From Lachnospiraceae bacterium (GTDB lineage: Bacteria; Bacillota; Clostridia; Lachnospirales; Lachnospiraceae): a stretch of DNA of 35,371 bases. The notes under the pieces are model-generated. The model did not search any database, had not been told where the DNA came from, and saw nothing but the letters and a program-made list of their open reading frames with translations. Below are positions 23,903 to 31,109 of the stretch, one piece after another (position 1 is the stretch's first letter; each line of letters starts with the position of its first letter). The stretch is taken from the NCBI GenBank assembly GCA_021203145.1, contig JAJQBS010000036.1:1-35371 (forward strand). Direction: 5' to 3'. A program made the translations under genes and the position numbers.

Positions 23903-24826
23903 TTAAACTGTTTCATTCAGATATGCTTCCACCGAGGAAATCGCGTTCGCTCCGTCCGAAACTGCCGTCACAATCTGGCGAAGCGGCTTTTTCCGAATAT
24001 CTCCGGCCGCAAAAAAGCCCGGCCTGTCCGTAATTCCATCCTCCGAAGCTAAAATGTAACCTTTCTCGTCAAGCTGTAATAAATTGGTAACAATTTCCGT
24101 ATTTGGCTTTGTCCCAATTGCAATGAAAACGCCCTCCAGATTGAGCGACCGCTGCGTCCCATCCTTTTTATTCCGGATTTTCAGGCATTCCACATGCTCT
24201 CCCCCATAGATCTCCGTTACTTCCGTATTCCAGAGGAATTCCACATTCTCACATTTTTTCAACTGCCCCTGCAGTGAACGGGCCGCCCGCAGCTCCTCTC
24301 TGCGGTGGATCAGGTACACCTTCTCACAGCCGCGCGCCAGAAACAGCGCGTCCTCAGCTGCGACGTCGCCTCCTCCGACAACTGCCACGGTCTGTCCCTT
24401 GAAAAATGCCCCATCACAGGTTGCGCAATAAGACACTCCCATGCCCGCCAGCTTCTTCTCGCCCGGCACGCCGAGTCTGCTGTTAGTCGCGCCCATCGCC
24501 AGCACGACTGCCCGGGTGCGGAATTCTTCGCTGTTCGTGTACAGCACCTTGACGCGGCCGTCATCCTCCTCGGCAATATGTCTTACTTCTATATTAATAA
24601 ATTTCACGCCCAGCTTTTCCGCATGCTCCCGGAACTTCACGCCCAGCTCAAACCCGCCGATCCCCGGCAACCCCGGATAGTTGTCCACCTCATAGGTGTT
24701 CAGCATCTGGCCGCCGCTCATATACTCCTTTTCCAGAACCAATACCGACAGCTGCGCGCGTACTGCGTAAATCGCAGCCGTCAGCCCCGCCGGGCCTGAT
24801 CCGATGATAATGACGTCGTAAAGCAT
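23903..24826 (-). CDS. trxB: Thioredoxin-disulfide reductase
   Basis: This 307-residue FAD enzyme uses NADPH to reduce thioredoxin in the cytoplasm. It has the FAD dinucleotide fold VIIIGSGPAGLTAAIYA at residues 5-21, SGGQMLNTYEVDNYPG, the redox pair CATC at 134-137 (SYCATCDGAFF), the NADPH-binding GGGDVAAEDALFLA at about 152, the HRR motif after YLIHRREELRA, and the C-terminal FAD segment GFFAAGDIRKKPLRQIVTA. Its length is normal for low-molecular-weight TrxB. The ATG at 24826 has GGGAGG upstream. No thioredoxin gene is adjacent. It is separated from the upstream GNAT gene by 235 bp of GC-rich repetitive sequence. Confidence 0.96.
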   Translation of the reverse strand: MLYDVIIIGSGPAGLTAAIYAVRAQLSVLVLEKEYMSGGQMLNTYEVDNYPGLPGIGGFELGVKFREHAEKLGVKFINIEVRHIAEEDDGRVKVLYTNSEEFRTRAVVLAMGATNSRLGVPGEKKLAGMGVSYCATCDGAFFKGQTVAVVGGGDVAAEDALFLARGCEKVYLIHRREELRAARSLQGQLKKCENVEFLWNTEVTEIYGGEHVECLKIRNKKDGTQRSLNLEGVFIAIGTKPNTEIVTNLLQLDEKGYILASEDGITDRPGFFAAGDIRKKPLRQIVTAVSDGANAISSVEAYLNETV

Positions 24827-24849
24827 AATAAAAAACCTCCCTGTTCTAA

Positions 24850-25055
24850 TCGTAACGGCCTTCGCCGTTTTCCTTTACACCCCAATTTCCATGCATCCTC
24901 ACGGCGGAGCGATTCCCCATCCGCCGCCATGCCGTCGCTGCGCATGACCACTACACCGCTGCGAACGGCTGCCTTTACGCACAGGAGTCTCTGTTCACGG
25001 CTGTCTTTGGCGGTCATGGCCATTTCTGCGCATGACCATCCTTGCACACATCTGG
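24850..25055 (-). repeat. Degenerate GC-rich intergenic repeats
   Basis: The sequence after the GNAT stop contains diverged repeats. On the minus strand TGGTCATGCGCAG occurs twice about 90 bp apart, and GCAGCCGT-type blocks recur about 36 bp apart. A long minus-strand frame crosses the region but has no ribosome binding site and no family likeness. It resembles the other post-stop repeat patches of this window. Confidence 0.4.
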
Positions 25056-25061
25056 CAGCGC

Positions 25062-25553
25062 TTACAGTTCATGATAATACGGGCAGATATCCTCGTAATG
25101 TCCATCCTTCATCCGAAATCCACCCGGGATTGTCCCCAGCTGCGTGAATCCAAGGCGCTCATACAGATGCCGCGCGTGGGTATTTGTCGCGACCACCGCA
25201 TTAAACTGCAGCACCCGGAACCCGCATTCCCCGGCACGGACAAGGCAGTCGCTCACAAGCTTTTCCCCGATATGCTGTCCGCGCAGGCTTTCGCGCACCG
25301 CGTAGCTTGCATTGGCAATATGCCCGCACCGACCCACATTGTTCGGATGCAGAATATACAGCCCGCAGATTTCACCGGACAGGATGTCCTCTGCCACTGC
25401 CGTGTACGTCTGTGACCCGAAAAAGCTCCGCCCGGTTTCCTCCGTTAAAAAATCCTCCTGCGGAAAGGCGACGCCGTCCTCCACCACCTGATTCCAGATT
25501 GCGATGGCGGACATCAGATCCTTATCCTGATATTTTCTGATACAAATCTCCAT
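25062..25553 (-). CDS. GNAT-family N-acetyltransferase
   Basis: This 163-residue protein is a single GNAT domain. MEICIRKYQDKDLMSAIAIWNQVVEDG is the usual first strand and helix. The acetyl-CoA loop is ASYAVRESLRGQHIGEKLVSDC (split over motif A, R/Q-x-x-G-x-G/A), and the final NTHARHLYERLGFTQLGTIPG is motif B. GNATs transfer acetyl groups from acetyl-CoA to amines. The pattern with N-x-x-A-x-x-L-Y-x-x-x-G-F resembles PAT-like or L-amino acid N-acyltransferases, but the substrate cannot be assigned. The ATG at 25553 is plausible, and the ribosome binding site is weak (GGAAAGGAATGGGAACTGTAA type). Upstream lies a 41-bp tandem repeat array. Confidence 0.88.
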   Translation of the reverse strand: MEICIRKYQDKDLMSAIAIWNQVVEDGVAFPQEDFLTEETGRSFFGSQTYTAVAEDILSGEICGLYILHPNNVGRCGHIANASYAVRESLRGQHIGEKLVSDCLVRAGECGFRVLQFNAVVATNTHARHLYERLGFTQLGTIPGGFRMKDGHYEDICPYYHEL

Positions 25554-25569
25554 TTACAGTTCCCATTCC

Positions 25570-25774
25570 TTTCCTCCGGGGCAGGCACAGCGCAAAGCGG
25601 CTGCTATCTCTTTCCTCCGGGGCAGGCTCAGCACGAAACACCTTCCATCCCCTTCCTTTGGGACAGGTACAGTACAAAGCGGCTGCCATCCCTTTTCCCT
25701 GAGGCTGGCGCCATGCAAAACGGCTGCCATCCCTTTTCTCTGGGGCAGACGCTATGCAAAACGGCTGCCAGAAA
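25570..25774 (-). repeat. Five-copy 41-bp tandem repeat
   Basis: Units begin at 25570, 25611, 25652, 25693 and 25734, an exact 41-base period, each opening with TTTYCYYYGGGGCAGG-like sequence and most containing GCAAARCGGCTGCCATC. The period is not a multiple of three, so it is not coding. There are no unique spacers, so it is not a CRISPR. It fills the gap between the AICAR formyltransferase stop and the GNAT start. Confidence 0.85.
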
Positions 25775-25799
25775 AATCCTGACCCGGCGTTCCTGATTC

Positions 25800-26978
25800 T
25801 CAGTGATGGAACAGCCGGATCCCGGTGAATGCCATCGCCATCCCATATTTATCACAGGTCGCTATTACATCCGCGTCGCGCACGGAGCCTCCCGGCTCAG
25901 CGACATATTGCACGCCGGATTTGTGTGCCCGCTCAATATTATCGCTGAATGGGAAAAACGCATCCGACCCAAGCGTCACGCCTGCCATCTGGTCAAGCCA
26001 CGCCCGCTTTTCCTCCTCAGTGAACACCGAAGGCTTTTCCGTGAAAATCTTTTCCCACGCGCCGTCCGCAAGCACATCCATAAACTCCGCTCCAATGTAG
26101 ACGTCGATCGCGTTATCACGCTCCGCGCGGGTAATTGAATCGGAAAACGGCAAAGAGAGCACCTTCGGATTCTGCCGCAGGAACCAGTTGTCCGCCTTCT
26201 GCCCGGCAAGCCTGGTACAGTTTACCCGGGACTGCTGCCCCGCGCCGATACCGATCGCCTGACCGCCCTTTACATAGCATACGGAATTGGACTGCGTGTA
26301 TTTCAGCACGATCAGCGAAATCTTCATGTCCGCGAGCGCCTCTGCCGGAATCTCTTTATTTTTCGTCACAATATTTGAAAGCAGCGCGTCGTCGATCGGC
26401 AGCTCCTGGCGGCCCTGCTCAAATGTCACGCCAAATACCTGCTTGTGCTCGACCGGATCCGGGCGATACGCTTCGTCGATCTGAATCACGTTGTAATTGC
26501 CCTTTTTCTTCTGGGACAGGATGTCTAGCGCCTCCTGCGTGTAGCCTAGCGCGATGACGCCGTCGGACACTTCACGCTTAATCAGCAGCGCCGTGTCCCG
26601 GTCGCAGACGTCCGAAAGCGCGATAAAATCGCCGAAGGAAGACATCCGGTCTGCCCCTCTCGCCCTCGCATACGCGCAGGCAAGCGGCGACAGATTCTCA
26701 TAATCATCCACCCAGTAAATCTTCGCGAGCGTCTCCGTCAGCGGCAGACCGACCGCTGCCCCCGCCGGGGAAACATGCTTAAACGAGGTCGCCGCCGGAA
26801 GTCCGGTTGCCGCCTTCAGCTCGCGCACCAGCTGCCAGCCATTAAACGCGTCCAGAAAATTGATATATCCCGGCCGCCCGGAAAGCACCTGGATCGGCAG
26901 CTCACCTCCGTCCGCCATATAAATCCGCGATGGTTTCTGATTCGGGTTGCAGCCGTATTTCAAAGCAAGTTCTTTCAT
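25800..26978 (-). CDS. AICAR formyltransferase (stand-alone PurH formyltransferase domain)
   Basis: This 392-residue enzyme formylates AICAR with 10-formyl-tetrahydrofolate to give FAICAR, the ninth step of IMP synthesis. It corresponds to the C-terminal AICARFT domain of PurH without the IMP cyclohydrolase domain. Landmarks are LKYGCNPNQKPSRIY at the start, the catalytic lysine-histidine pair in SFKHVSPAGAAVG, YTQSNSVCYVKGGQAIGIGAGQQSRV (split), SDAFFPFSDNIERAHKSGV and the C-terminal MAMAFTGIRLFHH. The ATG at 26978 has GGAAGGA upstream. The missing cyclohydrolase is supplied by the PurO-type gene directly upstream, so the two are a split PurH controlled by one ZTP riboswitch. Confidence 0.95.
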   Translation of the reverse strand: MKELALKYGCNPNQKPSRIYMADGGELPIQVLSGRPGYINFLDAFNGWQLVRELKAATGLPAATSFKHVSPAGAAVGLPLTETLAKIYWVDDYENLSPLACAYARARGADRMSSFGDFIALSDVCDRDTALLIKREVSDGVIALGYTQEALDILSQKKKGNYNVIQIDEAYRPDPVEHKQVFGVTFEQGRQELPIDDALLSNIVTKNKEIPAEALADMKISLIVLKYTQSNSVCYVKGGQAIGIGAGQQSRVNCTRLAGQKADNWFLRQNPKVLSLPFSDSITRAERDNAIDVYIGAEFMDVLADGAWEKIFTEKPSVFTEEEKRAWLDQMAGVTLGSDAFFPFSDNIERAHKSGVQYVAEPGGSVRDADVIATCDKYGMAMAFTGIRLFHH

Positions 26979-27054
26979 AAAATTCCTTCCTTTCTGTTGT
27001 CACTGGATTGTTTCTGTATTTTCTGCTTCGCAGATCTTTCTTCTTTTTCGCACT

Positions 27055-27265
27055 CCTGTATCACCGTCACCCCGCCAGGACGCCGCGGTATTATGTGGAG
27101 AAACCGGCTTTTTACGCTCCATTCCTGTATCGCCGCCCCGTCAGGATGCCACGGTATTATGCGGAGAAACCGGCTTTTTACATTCCATTCCTGTCTCACC
27201 GCCCAGCCAGGACGCCGCGGCAATTGCAGGGGATCACTGGTTTTTATTTCGTATTCTTGTCTCGC
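27055..27265 (-). repeat. 66-69-bp tandem repeat derived from the purO 3' end
   Basis: Equivalent positions (CCTGTATC/CTTGTCTC) recur at 27055, 27124, 27190 and 27256, giving periods of 69, 66 and 66. The unit contains GAGAAACCGGCTTTTTAC and GCCAGGACGCCGCGG. The fourth, most diverged unit overlaps the last codons of the IMP cyclohydrolase gene (GSCETRIRNKNQ). The array therefore looks like serial duplication of the gene's 3' end into the spacer. Confidence 0.75.
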
Positions 27266-28040
27266 AGCTGCCCGTCTCAATATCAATATAGCGCACGAAC
27301 AGCGACACCTTGTTGTCCTCGTTCAGGCTGCCCCAGAGCAGGTCTGTGCAGGTCTCAATGTCATCCGGAATCCCGACGCGCTTCGGTTCGCCCTCGAAGC
27401 TCGGCAGTCCCCCATTCCCACGTCCGGCGGCAATCTGTACGCCCGGAACCGATGCGCCTCCGGCAGTGCCGGCCGCTCCCTGTGCAGCACAGTCGGAATC
27501 AGCCTGCACATCACCCAGGTAGGTATGGATAAAACGACCCTCGCCGGCGACCGCGCTGTCGTATGTGAAGGTATAGCGGCTGCATGCCTCCGGATTGCCA
27601 TCCGCGCTTTTCAAAATCGACATGGCATAACTAAAATGCCCATTTTCTATCTGAAGAATACCCGAAATCCGCGGTGTATAGTTCGGCGCATCCGGCTCAA
27701 ACTCCCGGCATCGCAGCGACTGCTCGAAGGTCTTCCCTGAGAGAATCCCTTCATAGATCGTATCCGTCTGGTCGCCGTTCGTCACGATCGTCTGATTCCC
27801 CAGCACACGCACCGGCGCATAAATAATCAGGCTCGGATCCTCCATCTTCGACTCGTCAAATGCCTGCGTACGGATACCCTCGCCATCCGCCGCAAAAATA
27901 CGGTTCCTGCTGTTCTGGCTCCTGCCCATGATAAAATACGCCGCCACAGCCTTCGCGCCGTCCCTTGTCCTGCCGATCACAATCCCCCTGCCCGGGTAAC
28001 TGTTCGACCGGAGCTCCCTCTCCAGGCTCACTACTTCCAT
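27234..28040 (-). CDS. purO: IMP cyclohydrolase (PurO-type)
   Basis: This 268-residue enzyme closes FAICAR to IMP, the last step of de novo purine synthesis. It is the archaeal-type PurO fold, unrelated to the PurH cyclohydrolase domain. The start YPGRGIVIGRT, then AAYFIMGRSQNSRNRIF, PSLIIYAPVR, YTPRISGI and GEGRFIHTYLGD are the family blocks. A low-complexity Ala/Gly insertion (about 187-212, QGAAGTAGGAS and following) interrupts the usual spacing before FEGEPKRVGIP. The ATG at 28040 has AAGGAGG upstream. The gene is first in the operon with AICAR formyltransferase and is preceded by a ZTP riboswitch. Tandem duplications of its end follow the stop. Confidence 0.93.
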   Translation of the reverse strand: MEVVSLERELRSNSYPGRGIVIGRTRDGAKAVAAYFIMGRSQNSRNRIFAADGEGIRTQAFDESKMEDPSLIIYAPVRVLGNQTIVTNGDQTDTIYEGILSGKTFEQSLRCREFEPDAPNYTPRISGILQIENGHFSYAMSILKSADGNPEACSRYTFTYDSAVAGEGRFIHTYLGDVQADSDCAAQGAAGTAGGASVPGVQIAAGRGNGGLPSFEGEPKRVGIPDDIETCTDLLWGSLNEDNKVSLFVRYIDIETGSCETRIRNKNQ

Positions 28041-28066
28041 TGCGCTTCCTCCTTAAGAAAAAACAG

Positions 28067-28165
28067 AAAAAACCGTCTGGCACAGATCTCTTCTTTTGCC
28101 CAGACGGTCGACTCCTCTACACCCATACTCCCCTGTGGTTCCCCACTTCCGTCAGTTGTATGGGC
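28067..28165 (-). ncRNA. ZTP (pfl) riboswitch with intrinsic terminator
   Basis: On the minus strand the leader begins at about 28165 with helix P1 (CCCATAC, 28158-28164, with GTATGGG, 28122-28128). P1 encloses CUGACGG, GUGGGGAACCAC and GGGGAG, the first conserved domain of the pfl motif. After a linker comes UCGACCGUCUGGGCA (about 28097-28111), the highly conserved second domain. ACCGTCTGG (28100-28108) can alternatively pair with CCAGACGGT (28072-28080), forming a terminator followed by six T residues (28067-28072). Binding of ZTP or ZMP should prevent termination, switching on the two genes that consume AICAR. Start and promoter spacing agree with this reading. Confidence 0.93.
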
Positions 28166-28171
28166 ACCTAC

Positions 28172-28200
28172 ACAATACCATCATACACGAAAAAAAGCAA
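28172..28200 (-). promoter_or_regulatory. Promoter of the ZTP riboswitch-purO operon
   Basis: On the minus strand, TTGCTT (28195-28200) and TATTGT (28172-28177) are spaced by 17 bases. The predicted transcription start (about 28165) falls one base before riboswitch helix P1. Confidence 0.65.
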
Positions 28201-28236
28201 GCCCGGAATCATTTTTACCTTATTTTTGCTTTTTCT

Positions 28237-28407
28237 CTAAAGATCTGATTTCTCCGTTTTGATGTCTGACTTCTCAGATGACGTCTGTCCTTCTATCAGC
28301 CTTTGCACTTTTTCTTTTGCTTCATCCAGATCCTTGCAGCCATCCAGAATCATGTCAAACATTTCGAAAATCGTTTTAAATTGTTTGTCTGTCATATATT
28401 CTTCCAT
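28237..28407 (-). CDS. Small 56-residue helical protein of unknown function
   Basis: A short frame starts at the ATG at 28407, with GGAGGG six bases upstream, and ends at TAG 28237. The product begins MEEYMTDKQFKTIFEM, continues with an amphipathic helical segment containing KDLDEAKEKVQRLIEG, and ends in a Ser/Lys/Glu tail. It lies 16 bp after the stop of the GH18 gene, so the two are probably cotranscribed. The good ribosome binding site, coding-like composition and tight spacing support a real gene. Similar short proteins with a TDKQF start exist in Clostridia to my recollection, but no function is known. Confidence 0.6.
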   Translation of the reverse strand: MEEYMTDKQFKTIFEMFDMILDGCKDLDEAKEKVQRLIEGQTSSEKSDIKTEKSDL

Positions 28408-28422
28408 ATCCTTCCCTCCAAT

Positions 28423-30150
28423 CTACGAAATACTCCCCAGGATCGCGTCCCAGATGTCGTCCGTCTCGTAACCGAGCCTCCACGCCGCGATGCCGCCGAG
28501 CTCATACTGGCTCACAAGAGCCGCGCGCGCCGCAACGGAGTCTGCATCCTCCAGCCAGATCTGACAGAGCCGTCCGTCGGACGCGGTCCATTCGGCGTAC
28601 TGCTGCCCCGTACTTTCATCGTAGGAGGATGTAACCCCCATATCTGAAAGCAGCTGCTGCGCTTCCTCCATTGTAACGACCTCACTCGTGACGTTGGTCG
28701 TGCCGTCTGAGAGCGTCTCCGTGTACCACACTCTGGAATAGAAGGGAATCGCGCTGATAATCTTTTCCTTTGGAACTTCGAGCAGCATATTCTGGATGCC
28801 GGTCTCCTCGAATTCAAGGGAGGCCACGCTGCCTGCGTCGGATCCGGAATAATGCTCATCGTAGCCCATCATAATGACATAGTCACAGACGTTGCCCAGT
28901 TCCTTCCTATTATAATGGGACGAATAATCCATCGGAACCGGCACATCCACAGAGAGGATAATACCGTTTTTGCGGCAGAGGATGGACAGCTCACGCAGGA
29001 ACTGCACATAATCCGTGCCGGACTCCTGGGCAATGCTCTCAAAATCAATATTGATGCCGTCAAAACCAAGCTCAAGCGCCTGCTCAATCAGATAATTCTG
29101 CACGGCCTGCCGCGACGACCGGGTCGCCAGAAGCGTGGATGTACTGACGTCCTCGCTGAAGTTGCTGACCAGAGCCCAGACCTGCAGACCCGCCTCATGC
29201 GCCGTCTCGACATAGGAGGCGCTCGCGTAGGACAGGATCGAGCCGCTGTTATCGCTCAGATAATACCAGGTCGGCGAAATCACGTTCACACCCGTCATGG
29301 AAGCAATGTCGTCTGACAGGTTGTCATTCATCGCGGTGTAATTGATCTGGTGGAACGCCAGGTTGACCCGTCCGTCCAGGCTGATGCTGGAATATTCTGA
29401 CTGGTAATATGTATCGCGTACGGTTTCTTCTATATTTGTAAGGTATCTGGTTTTAATATATCCAACATAACCGTCCGCCGTCAGGATCTGCGTCCAGTGA
29501 TCCAGCTGCTCCAACACCGTGACCTGCTCCCCGACCGTCACATCCGTCAGGATGTCGCTCTTGATCCCACCGCGATAACGCACAGGGGCATCCCTTTTTA
29601 CTTCTGCGGTCGTCACAGTCACGCTGCCCGTCGTGATTACCACACGCGCGGGTGTCTCATAAGTTTCAAAATGCATGTTTGTATATTGCTGTAAAAAGGT
29701 CATGGACAGAAACATGCCCGACGACGTTGTCTTCACGATCTCGTAGCCGGCGTCGAAGCTTTCTCCGTCAATCGTGTAAGAAGAAGTATTAACCCCGATC
29801 TCAAAGACCTGATCCGCAGTCGTAAACAGCATCAGCGCCTCGGAGGAGTCCCAGTAAAAGTGGGAATTCAACGCATTTTGTACCAGTGTATAGTCAATAT
29901 AGACATTCCCGCTCACGATCAGGGCGCGTTCCTGAGCCACATCTCCATCCACCACGACAGCGGCGACCGTCTCCCCTTCAATACCCAGCGAAGGCTCTGT
30001 CGTCCCCTCGGCAAACCCAAAATAAGAGTCCGAACTCATCCGGCTGGTACTCGGCATAAACTTCTGAATACATACAAAAGCGATCGAAAGCAGGCCGACC
30101 GCGATAATCAGCCTCGCCAGCCGTCTGAAGGTTTTATTTTTATAATTCAT
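28423..30150 (-). CDS. Membrane-anchored SH3-GH18 glycosidase
   Basis: This 575-residue surface enzyme has an N-terminal membrane anchor or uncleaved signal at about 11-30. A beta-rich stalk region (60-180) contains VYIDYTLVQNALN, as in copper-amine-oxidase-like domains. An SH3-type domain follows at about 184-240 (RGGIKSDILTDVTVGEQVTV). The GH18 barrel from about 260 has the catalytic DGINIDFE at 364-371, where the last Glu is the acid/base, and ends IAAWRLGYETDDIWDAI. Related SH3- or LysM-GH18 proteins act on peptidoglycan, including spore cortex (SleL-like), rather than chitin. The ATG at 30150 has AAAAGGGGA upstream. Substrate is inferred to be wall glycan. Confidence 0.92.
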   Translation of the reverse strand: MNYKNKTFRRLARLIIAVGLLSIAFVCIQKFMPSTSRMSSDSYFGFAEGTTEPSLGIEGETVAAVVVDGDVAQERALIVSGNVYIDYTLVQNALNSHFYWDSSEALMLFTTADQVFEIGVNTSSYTIDGESFDAGYEIVKTTSSGMFLSMTFLQQYTNMHFETYETPARVVITTGSVTVTTAEVKRDAPVRYRGGIKSDILTDVTVGEQVTVLEQLDHWTQILTADGYVGYIKTRYLTNIEETVRDTYYQSEYSSISLDGRVNLAFHQINYTAMNDNLSDDIASMTGVNVISPTWYYLSDNSGSILSYASASYVETAHEAGLQVWALVSNFSEDVSTSTLLATRSSRQAVQNYLIEQALELGFDGINIDFESIAQESGTDYVQFLRELSILCRKNGIILSVDVPVPMDYSSHYNRKELGNVCDYVIMMGYDEHYSGSDAGSVASLEFEETGIQNMLLEVPKEKIISAIPFYSRVWYTETLSDGTTNVTSEVVTMEEAQQLLSDMGVTSSYDESTGQQYAEWTASDGRLCQIWLEDADSVAARAALVSQYELGGIAAWRLGYETDDIWDAILGSIS

Positions 30151-30184
30151 GCTGTATTCCCCTTTTTCACTTGCCTTTTACTTT

Positions 30185-30213
30185 AGTATATCAGCTTCTG
30201 CAAAATCCGTCAT
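30185..30213 (-). promoter_or_regulatory. Weak promoter candidate for the GH18 gene
   Basis: On the minus strand, TATACT (30185-30190) lies 17 bases after ATGACG (30208-30213), four of six matches to the -35 consensus. It is well placed 35-60 bp before the start codon. The rest of 30214-30433 shows no gene or motif I can support. Confidence 0.4.
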
Positions 30214-30433
30214 TCCTTTTGTCCAATCTTTTACAAAAAATTAAGAAGTAACGCTGTTGCAAATGGGTAAACGGCAGCTGCTGCCTCCTTTCTTTTTGAG
30301 CAAGAATGGAATGAAACGCATAGATCTATGATAAAGATCCCGAATGAATCCTGCCCGCCTGATCTGGTGCTTCTGGATCGGCCGTCCGGCCAGGCTCTGG
30401 CAGCTTTGTGCATTCACCGGCGCAGGGCGGGCA

Positions 30434-30679
30434 TTATCTCCACTCCGGAAGATGGATTTTTACAAAATGAATCTCGGTGATCTTTTTCTGATCGTCTCCG
30501 ATAAACTCCCGCATGTAACCCGGCTCTTCCGAGAGCATGCAGGCGCTGACTATTTTTTCCGCATGGCAGGGCTGTCCGTCGAGATACAGGTGCGTTCCTG
30601 CTCTCTCATAATCGCGCAGCTCCTTTTTCAACAGGGCTGCCGCGCGGCTGCCATTTGGGCGGTTTCGTTTATTGCGCAA
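30434..30679 (-). CDS. Small 81-residue protein of unknown function, TTG start
   Basis: The frame opens with TTG at 30679, six bases after AGAAGG, and encodes a basic helical start (RNKRNRPNGSRAAALLKKEL) followed by YLDGQPCHAEKIVSACMLSEEPGYMREFIGDD and IHFVKIHLPEW. The spacing of charged and hydrophobic residues looks like a real folded protein. An overlapping plus-strand frame (30344-30790) has no ribosome binding site and an unlikely composition. No family is recognised. A promoter at 30912-30940 and a long structured leader precede it. Alternative starts further in (for example the TTG before KKELRDYE) are possible. Confidence 0.58.
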   Translation of the reverse strand: MRNKRNRPNGSRAAALLKKELRDYERAGTHLYLDGQPCHAEKIVSACMLSEEPGYMREFIGDDQKKITEIHFVKIHLPEWR

Positions 30680-30905
30680 GCTTCACCTTCTTTGAACAGG
30701 ATGAAAACGGCGGAGGTACTTGTGATATATTTCCTTATTTTACAGCCTGTTTTTCTTTTTCTTTCCTATTGCTTTTTCAGGAAAGGTTGATTATACTAAT
30801 TATGACCTTACGGAAAGGATATACGACTGATATCCGCGGTTGGGGAGTACAGCGATGCGTTAGTTTTACTTTTCCTCCTTTCTATTTTTCTGTATATCCT
30901 TTCTG
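30680..30905 (-). other. Long structured leader of unknown type
   Basis: The predicted minus-strand transcript begins near 30905. A perfect 12-bp inverted repeat, GAAAGGATATAC (minus-strand reading of 30892-30903) and GTATATCCTTTC (30813-30824), encloses about 67 nt that includes an AAAGGAGG with no start codon after it. A second hairpin pairs CTTTCCT with AGGAAAG (about 30763-30787). No known riboswitch or T-box signature was recognised. The AT-rich remainder (30941-31056) holds nothing further. Confidence 0.45.
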
Positions 30906-30911
30906 TTGTAT

Positions 30912-30940
30912 ATTATATACAATAAGTGCTTGAAATGCAA
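30912..30940 (-). promoter_or_regulatory. Promoter of the 81-residue protein gene
   Basis: On the minus strand, TTGCAT (30935-30940) precedes a perfect TATAAT (30912-30917) by 17 bases. It is divergent from the mecA promoter 120 bp away. Confidence 0.72.
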
Positions 30941-31056
30941 GTGTTTTTTGCCTGTTTTTTAATTTTTGTGCATTTTTTCTAAACCGAAAACGACAAATGA
31001 TTCCTGTTTTCCCATCAAAAGGAGCCGGAATCGCATCCAGAAGCCAATAAAACTAC

Positions 31057-31084
31057 TTTACATTTGCCGTCAAATGCGTATAAT
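31057..31084 (+). promoter_or_regulatory. Promoter of mecA
   Basis: TTTACA (31057-31062) is followed after 16 bases by TATAAT (31079-31084), 25 bases before the start codon. It drives the only plus-strand gene in the window. Confidence 0.75.
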
Positions 31085-31109
31085 AACGAATAATAAAGGA
31101 AGTGATTGC

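Noticed and set aside
25570..25774. CRISPR array
   Set aside because: Units abut without unique spacers and no cas genes are present.
26975..27286. 103-codon minus-strand ORF between purO and the formyltransferase gene
   Set aside because: It is only the translation of the 66-bp tandem repeat, without a start signal.
30344..30790. 148-codon plus-strand ORF
   Set aside because: It has no ribosome binding site and overlaps the better supported minus-strand 81-residue gene.
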